64,000 nt of DNA from positions 310,001 to 374,000 of the forward strand of contig JAPYMA010000207.1 of the NCBI GenBank assembly GCA_035041965.1. Direction: 5' to 3'. The stretch comes from Anisakis pegreffii (Eukaryota > Nematoda > Chromadorea > Rhabditida > Anisakidae). The stretch's first letter is position 1. Every line of letters begins with the position of its first letter. Under the pieces are notes generated by a model, which saw only the letters and a program-made list of their open reading frames with translations, searched no databases and was not told the origin of the DNA. Shown here piece by piece: positions 13,738 to 25,700 of the stretch. A program made the position numbers and the translations under genes.

Positions 13738-16700
13738 GTGAGAAATCTACAGTCGTTTTCCAATTTCCGTCGTTTTCACATAAATTTCTCAACATACAAA
13801 AAAAACGACTGACAGTGAGTGGTAAAATATCGATGTTATGTGGTTTATGCGAAATTTACTGGTTGCTCATTTAATTGTCATCGTCTTCATGATGAAAATT
13901 TATTTCTATTGCTTGGGAAAAAACCTTGTTATTTCTCTTTACATGAGTGCGTTCCAAGTGTATACTTGTTTGTTTGTTCTGCTATGAGTTCATTTGAATT
14001 AAGTGATTATCAGTCGTCGTCGTCATCAAAGACATTGTTTTGAAACTTTTTTTTGAAACGGAAAAACTATTTGCGTGCGATTTCATCGAACGCATTTTGC
14101 AGACGGATGCGTCACTGATGAAGGAAGAAATCGCACATTTGAAAGAAGAAGTTTCAAAGTTGAAGCAGGAAAAGGAAAATTGGAATGCGAGAAGGTGATT
14201 GATTCTCCATTCACAATTTGTTTCACCCCTAAACACTAGTTGCACGCAAACAGATCAACGACAACCAAATTGTTGTTGTTTGTCAATGCGCAACTTCATA
14301 AAACATCAAAAGAATGATGCAAATGTTAAGTGTCCGAGTGAGTGCAAGTAAACAATTCGTTTTTACTTCGCTATCAGTATGATAATGTGACGTGCTTGAG
14401 GATTTCAACACAGTTTCAAAACAATTTCTTTATCTCATGGTGCATTTGCCTGATCAATATGATCTTATAGACTTTCTTTAAATAGTGAAACCCCTAAGAA
14501 ATGCATCTTATCAGTGTTCTAATAGCATGCTTTCGAAGGAAAAAATTGGACAATGACGGTGAGGAAAGTTTAATAGAGCTATTAGAAGAAAGGCTTTCGG
14601 AAGCTGAAAATTGCATTCAGGATTATCGTGATGAGAACACCGTTCTGAAGTGTGAACTTCATGCAGTTCAGGTAATTCGATTGCATTCTTCAGTGAATCC
14701 ATTAAATGCAGAAATAATCATTGAAACATTCGAACAATAAAATTTGCTTCACAACGATCGTGTGAAAGTAAGAATGTGAGTAATTAATGCCTTGCCCCAA
14801 GTGATCTATTGTTTCGATGAGAAATCGCCTAGCATCCTTTTAGAGTTGCATTTAAAAGTATTGCACGCTAACAATGAGCTGAACATTCATGAAGATTAAA
14901 CTCGCTCATGATGAATTCTTAAAATACAGTGGTAAAACAAGTAAGTGATTGATTTCAGGACGGCTCTGAAGTGAGTAGAGTAACGGAAAAATTGAAAGCT
15001 GCCGAGTCATTGTGCGAAGAATTAATGGAAGAAAATGAAGCTCTGAAAGCAGATGTCAAGGATCTTCAACAAGAAATCGAGGAAATGCAGGTGATTCTAT
15101 AGTGATCCTCAGGCCAGGCTGTACATTTTTAAAGATGTTCATTCATGTTTCTCCTTCGCATATCGACAGTATCCATGCACTCAATGAATTGTTATTATCA
15201 CTCATACTTATCGCAACTCATGTACCTGATCACTGTTCGATTCAGGATCAATATCGAGAAGAAGAAATTGAAGAGTTTCGGGAACTGCAACGAGAACTGG
15301 AACAGAACGCCAAAAACTGCCGTATTCTACAGTTCAAATTACGAAAATCTGAACGCATACGCGATCAGCTCGAAACCGAAAAGCAGCACCTTGAAGCGAA
15401 AGTTAATGTGAGTCACTCGACTGCATTCATCGCTAAAATATTGCTACTTCCTTGTAGCACTCGATCTTCTTCGGCAACACATAAGCAATTAACATTTTCA
15501 TTTATTTGATCACCCATTACATTTGATCAACTCATTACGACTTTACGCCTCATCGTTATCACATTCATCCTTCCTTGATATCACCATATTGAAATTAGTT
15601 CCCATCGAGTTCAAGGCAGTTATTTAAATCGAACAAAACTTAATCTAAACCAACCAGTCACTAGACTTTCGTGAAATTGACAAGTGAACTTCCATTCATC
15701 TCGCCTAAAGAGGACGAAACATTTGTTTCGTTTGTCTTGCAGGATCTTTTGCAAGTATCGGCCGGTGAAGAAGATCCCACTGATGGAGGATCGACGAAAC
15801 CGACCGATCCGATCCGTGTCAGAGAACTCGAATCTGAGCTGCGCATAGCGAAAGAAGTATCCGTCAGATTACACAATGAACTCGAGGGTGCTGAGGAAAA
15901 ACGCTACAAACTTGAGGTAAGCGTTACGTTCGAAAGATGTGATCGAAATCAAATCAGTCATTCTAAATTGAGCATATCTAATTTTCACATTTGTCAGTCA
16001 CTCACTCCAACTTTTTAATCTTCGTTCAGCAGAGAAAGGGAAATACACGATTCACGTAATAATGAACTTAAAAAGTGGCCACATTTCGAATGTGTCTATT
16101 GTTTATAGTTTAGTATGTTTTCAGCTGAAATTCATTAGCAACAATTTTAAGGATGAAGTGTTCTATTTGAAAGAGAAATGTCGTGAACTTCAAACTCAAA
16201 CAAAATGGAGAGAGGCAAGAAATAAAGCTGAACAGCAAGCAGTTAGTTTTGAACGCAGTTGCACTTATTAGATGTTTTTATCGTTTCATGATCAATATTT
16301 CATATAAATCCACGCATTATCGTTGATGTCGATATGAGTGAAAGAGTGAATAATTTTTTCAAATTCACAACAAAAAGCTCTCTTGTGAAAATATAATCAA
16401 TCCTTCGTGCAAATATAAAGTTTTTAGACCATGCACACACTACAAATGCAAACTGCTCACGTACGTATGTTGTTGCATTGTACAATTCTCCATATGAACG
16501 TTTCGGAAAATATCTTTTTTACAGTTAGTTCCCAGTTGGGAATTCAGTGTGAATAAATGTTGTTTTTGTTTGAACTTTCTGTGCTCACCTTCAGAAACGA
16601 CTAAGTGCCGAACTCTCATTGCCACTCAATGATGCAAGTCTTGGCAAAGAGATGCGAGATATCCTTGAACGAGAAGCGGATCTCAGGGATCAACTGAAGT

Positions 16701-19700
16701 TTGCTGAAGAGGATCTGAAGCGAACACAACTAAGGCTACAGGTGGCTATTTGCACCGAGCAAATATTGAAATCAATAAGATGTTTAAATATTGATACTAG
16801 TGAAACAAGTAAACCAATGCACTCAAGCTCATAGCCAAGCGTGACAGCATGCTGATCAATACGTCGTGGCAAATGATCAGCATGGTATCACCATTTGCTG
16901 TAGGCTTCATCCCATAGGCTAGAGACGTTCCTGGAGGGAACTACGTGATAGCTGAATGTCGGAAGACATAACGAGTGGAAATTTCACTGAATGAGGGGAA
17001 TTCGCATGTATGTTGCTGTCAGAATGTATCTTCATTGACCAGCTGCAATTCACAAGCAAATAATCTCTGACTCAAAGTTTCAGATCATTCCGAATATCCC
17101 ATAAAGCATATGCTCACCTTGATTGCAATAGTTCAATGCAAATGATCTGTTATATGCAATGAAACTACTCGCTAATTTGTTGATCAGTTCAATCTTCTTT
17201 TTTTGAATTTTTGATTAAGGATGTTGAGAATGAGAACGAAGAATTGGTGAGGAAATTGACGCGCTATAGCACCAATAAACGACCGCCAATGGTACGCTCT
17301 GTCAGGTCAGTGGATTCAGAAGTACGCACATTCATGTTGTTCGTTCGTTTGATGCACTACTCACCCCTTGAGCACAATTTCTGTTTCTTCAAGGAATGCT
17401 AAGTGTGTCACTGATGTCCTAAACGCTGATGTCCTATCTCGATTTTCGTTGCAACTTCCATTCACTTCCTAATGTCGTATAGTATTCTGCAAGGTGAATG
17501 ATTTCAGCGAAGGACACGCACAGATTCAGTTGGAACTAGCCGAGCACGAAGTAGAGCACCTGTCCACAAAAGTAGATCGCCTCGAAAAAAAGAATGTCCA
17601 TTTGGCAAAAAAGTAATCTTTCGTGTTCTCTGTTCATTCTTTATCCGAGTATTTGAATGTTTCAAATTTCCCCATTGAATTTTCTAGACGGAATCGACTT
17701 TGCAGAATTTTGGAAATGGAGATGGATTCAAAGAAAAACTTCCACGAAGGAGTACAAGATGCTGGTGGAAATAAGGTTACTCATTTTCTAATCACTGAAA
17801 TTCCCTTGTACACTTGGACCAAAAGCTGTTAGCAATTTTTGTGAAGCTACTGCTGAAAGCGTTCAATCTTATTTGGCGATCAATGGGCGAATCATTGAAA
17901 AGATGAGGTTTTTTCAGGCTTTAAGTTCTGATGCTGCACCCGAAATGCAACGTGATACTGGCAAATTGATGGCTACGATCTCAGAGTTGGAACGCAAAAA
18001 TATGGAACTGACCGTACAATTGAAACGTCAAGCTGAAACGCTCTCATCAGCATCTGATGATGAATCAGGTCAATTTAAATTGAAACCTGTTCCGAAAATT
18101 GTTTGAACACTTTGAAGGTTCCATTTGCAGATCAATGAACAAACGTTTTCTGTTTTCAGTGCATACAGAATTAAGGATCGAAAAAGAACGCTCAAAGCTA
18201 ATCGAGAATGAATTGAATGAGTTGAAAAATCTTTTACTTTTATCGAATGATCAAAAGTTGATCGCTATGACATCTAAGGTACGACAACATTTTATTGGTT
18301 TGATTGCTTGAAATATCTAACGCCATAAGGTGCATTCCGATGTTTTTGACAGCTTTCCTCTGAGGGAACTCCCGTTTACGTTCCTCGAACTTGTAGACGA
18401 CTCATAGTGACGATGGACTTGTTTCAGGTGGATGTGTTGAATAATCAGTTGGCACTTGCGAACGATCGCTATGATAGCATCCATCGTAAGGTCACTAAAG
18501 AAGGCACGGATGATGCTGCATACGCGGTAATGATCTATAGATGCTTGTGCAACTATTTTTCTGCTTGCGATCTAATGTCGACGCCTTCATGAAAATCGCA
18601 TGATTTCATGAATGAATTCACCCAGTTGAAAATCTCAGCAGGAAAATGAAATAATGCTATTGAACAGCTATGCTTTCGACTGCAATTATGTGATCGTTTT
18701 GAACTGATAATATTAGTAGAGAACAGTCATCAGACGTTTACAATTCTCTAACCCTTTAGGCGAATCTGCTTTATAGCAAGGAGACGTTTGCAATATTGAT
18801 TGCATTCCTGACGAATCACTCTATTTCCTCATGAAGTTACACACAGAAGGAAAGGCATTTCAGGAGGCATTAAAAGAGAAATGTGAGCAATTGGAGAGGG
18901 AGTTAAGTGAGTGCAGGACAAAAGCAACGCTTGTTGAAGTTCAAGGCGGAACGGCAACCACAGATGAGGTGAGGAGGCGTAATCGATCGCTTTATACGTT
19001 CGATCCGTTCGGATCATTGTTGATCTTGGATATTGGTATTTGACCCAGCTTCATCGTCCACTTGTCACCAACTCTCTTGAACAGAAACCTTCAGTTTCTA
19101 TGATGTTTTGATTATTTTAGCGTGAACTGAATATGTGAGTCTGGTGATATGACGTTAATGAATAGACTTTACTAAATCTTGCCTGATTCCATATATTCCC
19201 TACCATCAGTTTCACTCACGTACCATTCCCTCTCTATCGCAAATTATTAGACTAACACGTGAAATTCATTGCTGTAGTGATTCTCATTTCCACTGTTCTT
19301 GTGTTCTTAAAGATTGAGCAATGCTGTGAGGTACTGGCTTCGGTCGAAACGCAAACAAATCGAATTTGTAAACAGATCGAAAAAATTGACCATGCACAAA
19401 AAGTTAGTTCGCTCTTCTATGTTCAAATTTCCGCATGTTATCCGAATTCAGCATATCTATCACCTTATCACATCTGTTTTCCACAACATTACATATCATT
19501 TAATGTGACTGTATTTATTTTACTGTTCCTCAAACGGTGCTAATAGAATTCGAATGATTCTGAATGCTTCATATCTTTCACCTTCTGATTTCAATCTACC
19601 ACAAGAGTTCAGGATGAACGGCGTCGATCACTGTCCAAAGATAACAGTGTCACAATCATCGCTGAACTTGCGAGTGTTATCAATGAGTTGAACAACGTCC

Positions 19701-22700
19701 ATCAACTGCTTGAAGCACACAAGGTCAAAACAATATCACTGAATCTTTCACTTCCTTCTCATTCGTTTCGCTACATCCATTCATATCTGCCTAAAACAGT
19801 ATAACTCGATCGACGATCAACAACGATTGTTTGACAAATTCCTTTAGAGTCGAACTTTTAGTTGAATAATCCGAATCTCATTCGCAAATCGCCAATGAAA
19901 GATTCACATAAGAAGACTGAACTCGTCGAGTGTGATAAATGCAAAGAGAACGAAGCGTTCATTGAATCGCAGCGCGATGAAATCATCTTCTATAAGAAAA
20001 AGAATAAGGTGCGTTTATTCATTACCGTTGCTTCGGCTATATTGAACTCCCTACGCGTTGCTGGCTCAAACAAGTTATGACTAGGTTTGCTCATTTAAGG
20101 ATCTCACGAATCAGGTGCTGCAAACCGAGGATCGATGGACAGTTGAGATCGAGAAGCAACGTCAAAGCTTCGAACTAGAGGTTATAACTAAATATTCACT
20201 GAGCTATTTGAAGGTGTTCCGAGGTCACCTACAGGTGTTATCGAAAGTGAACATTCTCTTCTAGCGTATAGTTGACAAAAGCGATAAATGCAGCATTGAC
20301 TGCAACAGAACTGCGATTGATACGTGTTCATTCTAGATCAAAAATCTCACCACCAAACTGACAAATGCTGAAAAATGTGTGGATGAACAGAAACAGATGA
20401 TCGAGTCGAAGTCTGTTGGTCTTGCCGAAAAGGCACGCATGTTGGAGGAGCGTGACGAGAAATGTGAACGATTGAAAGTGGAATTGCAAAAACTCAAGAA
20501 AGAAATTCAGGTACCACCTGATTGCTCCTTGAAACTAATTATATTCCATCAAGATCAGTTGCTTACCCAACACAGTGGAATATAATACCGCAGACTGTTC
20601 AATTCCAAGTTTTCAGACCATATTTCACATCCGATACTTACCATTGACACATTTCAATGATAGCATATGATACACTGCTATATGATGCAAGTAATGTTGT
20701 CATTCCTATGGCCAATCAGTCATTCACCTTGAGAGATTCCAGGAAATTGAAGCAGATCATAAATCTGCAAGGGAATACGAAATCAAGTACAAGAAGTTGG
20801 AATCGTTATACGATAAAGAACGTGAGAAATTCGCCCAGGAACGTGCGAAGTCAAAAACTGATATGGCTGCATTGAAGAAGAAATCCGATGATGCCACTAT
20901 CGATTTAGGTACGAGAAAACACTTTGGCTGATTGTAAAATCAGCTTTTTCACATCCTCTGTAGTTCGATTCAACTTCTCGTTTGTTGAGGAGTACAGATT
21001 GCGGCCGAATAAGGTGACATCTGAATCGCTGCAGTCATGACTATATAATCATATGTAACATTTACGGAGATCAGTGTTGAATGTTTTCATCAATTGCTTA
21101 CTTTGATTGTTTCATAGAATGAACGTGGCAATTGATAAATGATTGTTTCAGAAAATCCTTAAGTTTCTGTTTTGCAGAAAAACTCCGAACGGATCACTCA
21201 AACAAGGAGAAAGTTTGGAATGACGAGAAAGAAAGGCTTGAAAGCGAAAATTCAAATCTACGAGACAAACTGAAAACTGGAAGCATGCTGAACGCAAGAG
21301 ATGGTGAGTCTTTTTCAAGTTCAAAAACGAATGCTGTTTGAACTCTCGTAATTTATTACGGTGGAAATTTTTGCAGTGATTCTTTTTATAATTAAGCATT
21401 ATTCTTCACTGTTATCTCGCCAACTCGAACGATTGCCATATTTCAGAACCAATTTATGCGACAATACCCGTCAAGGTATCACCAGAATTGAAGAAAAACG
21501 ATAGTACGAGTTCGAGTGTTGCGGATCTGCGTAGCGAAATCGCTCGCCTTGAGAAAACGGTTAGTTGCACCTGGCCAATGGGATATTACTCCAGTTCCGT
21601 TTGAATCTTCTTCATAATAATCTTCGTTTAATGTAATTTGTGCGACAGCTGCTATAAATCCAACGTGGACCGTTTATGATTCAGAACACGGATCAAGCGA
21701 TTGAATTGGGAAATCTGAAGCTGCAAAATGAGGAACTACAATCAGAGCTGTCGAAATCGCAACAGACCTGGACAAGAGAGAAGGACAATTTACAACATAA
21801 AGTTCGAACTGACCAAAAGGTCTTTCTTCTATTGACACTTCTATTCAATTTTTATTTCAGGTCTGGTTTGAACAATAAAATTCAAATCAACTTATTAAAT
21901 TTTCATTCTTAGCATTTCATTTGAACATTCCGGCTTGAAACGATTTTAGTTAGATGCTGTTTCAGATTCGGCATGTCGAATTTGATGCTCTGCAGCAGAA
22001 ATTCGAGAGTCGAATGAAAATCATGGAAGAAACAAACAAATCGCTACATTCCCAGGTTCACATTTCATTTGTGTTTAATTAGTTTTATACTTGATCAATG
22101 ATTGCATCTGTTGTCGTTATCAAATTCTCACTGTTAGATCAAATTAATGATGATTTTGAGGCACTTTCAAAGTTAATTATCGCGATCAGTAATGGTCATC
22201 TAGCATCTTTATTGAAGCAAAACAACCGAGCTGATTTGCATGAAGAACTGAACTTCAGCTAGTGCAAGCAAGACGAGAACGAGATTACAATCGTGAGCAG
22301 TTGTGCACATTCGAAAGGAAGGTGGCCGAAGAACATCAACGAATGGAGAAAGATACGAAACGACAAACGGACTTATCGCAGAAATCTGTTAATATGGTCA
22401 GTTTTATTCGCACTCATCAGCACTTGCTCATGCGATAGCTAATCTCTGATTTCAACGACACTATCCACGAACCTCCGTCCATAGAGGAACCCATTGTGCA
22501 TTCTAGAAACTGCATCGACCTTTGCATGCTCCATAATAGATGGGAACATTTCTCAAGAAACCATCTTTGTAGAAATAACAGAGAGATCACTTTTTACAGG
22601 CCAAGCAAATTGTTTTGTTGGAAGCTGAAGTGAAACGTATTAGCACTGAATTGAAACTGACCCGAGATGCGCATGACGCAGATAAGGCACTATGGACTGT

Positions 22701-25700
22701 TCAACGCTCACACATGACCACCGTTCAGCAGTCTCAACCTCAAGTCAACATTTTCACTAATCAACGACCCGTCACACCTGAAATAAAGCAGTCTTCCACC
22801 GAGAACGAGTCACAACCTGAGGTTCGCCAGCTGCATGCCAAATACTCGGTCTGCTGGTTGCTTGTTTTGTCCCATCTTCTTCTCTTTCATCCTTTCTGAG
22901 CTCTTCTCTCAATCGAACCTATCCTTCCGAATGCACAGCATCGATTTTCGAGCGATTTTCAAACGTTCCTCTCGAAAATCTGTTGGAAATAATGGTGAGA
23001 AAGTCACTTTTCATGTATTCCGTGCATTGGAATGTGCTTTTTTATCAAGCTCAGCGTGTAATTTCGTAATGTTCCTTTATCTGCTGTCCTTTCATTCTGT
23101 TGCTTTTGGGCAGAACTACGTATGTAGACGTAGTTTGGTTGTTGGCTTGCTGGAACACTAGCTTTCAGATTGCTTACGTTCATTGCCGCTCACATATTTT
23201 AGCTGAATCGCTTTTGCTTGATGCAAAGAAGTTGTAAACGATAATGAATCTTCAGCAATTCACCGAAACTGCGATAAAGGCAGCAGAGAATGTGCAGAAG
23301 CAGTATGTGGAATATCAAAAATTCTATACGAAGGAAGTGGGAAGGTTGAACAACCGAATCAAGGAGTTAACCAACGAATCAATCATGCAACAAAACGAAT
23401 CACGCAGAGAAATTAAAGAGGTTTTCGTTGCCGAAGTTGAGAAAGAGACTTCATCTGATCTTTCCTTATTCCGCCTACGAAAAACATGCTCACATTGAGT
23501 TGAATGCCGTTCGAGAAATTGGATGCTCATAGTCAGTTGCGAAAAGTTTGATAATTGTGTTGCAAATAATTTTTTCCTCTTCAGCTGCGTGAACAAATCA
23601 AAGTTCTGGAAATAAGTCAACGTAATCTGATCGAAGCTCGAGATATGCAGAGTGGAGTTAAGGAGAACCTAGAAGCTGAGGTTGAGAAACTTCAAGAGAC
23701 GGTCCATCGATCTGAGGTTCAGCGCTTGACGCGAAAGTACAAACTCTGCTCATTGATAGACCAGGTAGTTTGATCTACATCTTCGAAATTTGTTGTTCCC
23801 TTTTTTTCCGTATGACGAACATATTCTCAAACCCACTTGCTCAGTAGAATTCCTTCATATACGCCTCGCATCCATTCGTCAGAATCCGATACTTTCAGCT
23901 CCAAAAGGTTTCTGAACCGACATACAAGGCGTCCAGACATGAGCCAGACATTCTAGAAATGTTGCGAATCATACTCTCACAAATGAGAACGATCAGGGAT
24001 GAGGACATCACAACCGCGTTCGTTACATCCTCAATTTCTTATCATCAAAATCAGAAATTATCGCATTAGAGACATTTGGAATCGTTCTAATCGGTCAAAT
24101 GACCACTTATCATGCTCCCTCCCTCTTTCCATGGGAATGTATGACGAAACCTATCAGATCAACTCCCAAATATTTGGAACTAAATCGTTCTTACAAACTG
24201 ACTCAAAAATAGCCAGTGCCTGCTGATTCCTTACTCTCTCTAAATCCCTGATCACTTTTATTGCAGCGATAACATCGATGCGTGCACATCTCAGGCATCA
24301 ACAAGTAACAACATAAACGATCTGAATCGGAATTGCGATATCATGACTAGATCAGCTATTTTCAATACTCACACCTGCAACACTCTTCCTCCTGCTTCGC
24401 GGAAGTTTGTTTGATAACTTATTCATCGTTTTTCTCATTTTCTACAATTCTACTCACAAATAAATCAGTGATCTTGGAAATCTGTGCTAGCTTACGCTAA
24501 AATTCTCTTCGGTGCGTCACAAGGAAATGAGATTTCCCATAAAATTTTCTCAGAAAAGGAGATTGAATATCTGATCATCAGATTTGTCAAATTTGATTAT
24601 ATGCCACATCTGTCTCGTCAATACTCCATGGCGTTGTTATTATAGATGGAATACGAACAAAGCGATCATAACAACGACCTCATCTGGTATCGAGAACAGT
24701 TCAACGTGGGAATTCCGTCGGAACGAGGTGTCGGCTCGTGCTCAATCGCCCGTTAAGAAGATAGCAGCTTATCCGGATCCTCCGCCCAACTTCATGATAA
24801 GTAAATCTTCAATCCAAACAGGCATTATTTGTTTATTTTTCACTGATTCAAATTTTCTTCCAATGTCGTAAAATTAAAAATTAACACTGTGCCCTATGCA
24901 CGATCAATATCTCAAGCCAAAATAACTCTATGTTCTTATATGACTTTTGTACGTCATGGAGTATTCGACAATCCACAAATCTTGAATATTCTGAAAATTA
25001 TGAAGTGAGGATAAAACGTCAATGAGTCATATTATTGTGATATTGCAGAAGGGATTATTGAGCAGATCAGATGATTTACAATTACCGGTGATTATTCCTT
25101 GTAACAGTATGTAGTTGAAAGTAGTATTTCAGAGCAGCACAACTTTTTGTTTTCAAATGCTCGCATAAAATCGGTGTTGTTCAAACGTGATGTGTGATTT
25201 CAATTATTGTGAAGGTATTAAGTAGTCACATGAAGTAACCATCCTTCCAGAAATCTTGAACCTGAATGGGGCGAAAAATTTTTAGATAAGGAGATGTCAG
25301 TGGAATACGATAAGGAGGGTCGTCTGCATTACATCCCGAAAAGTATCTCGCGTTCGTCGTCCTATGATCAGCATTTGGCAGCAGAGGAAGGAGGCGATAC
25401 CACAGACGACGATGATGGTATGCTGAAGCCACTACATTCAAGAACAAGCAGTACAGGTGATTTGCCACCGCCCGAGACATGCTGAATGATCGGCATCCAG
25501 CATTCTCGACGAGCGATAAACGGTTATGGAGTGTTGACACCACTGCTGCTGTGTGGCACTAGAATCTTTTGAATGCATCTTCTGAATTAAAAGTGTGCCG
25601 TTGCGAGTTCATTCACTAATATGGTCACATACCATCGCCGTGAATGAAAATCGCTTGCCATGAACACAACTAAATCGCCTGAACGTACCAGTGAAAATTT

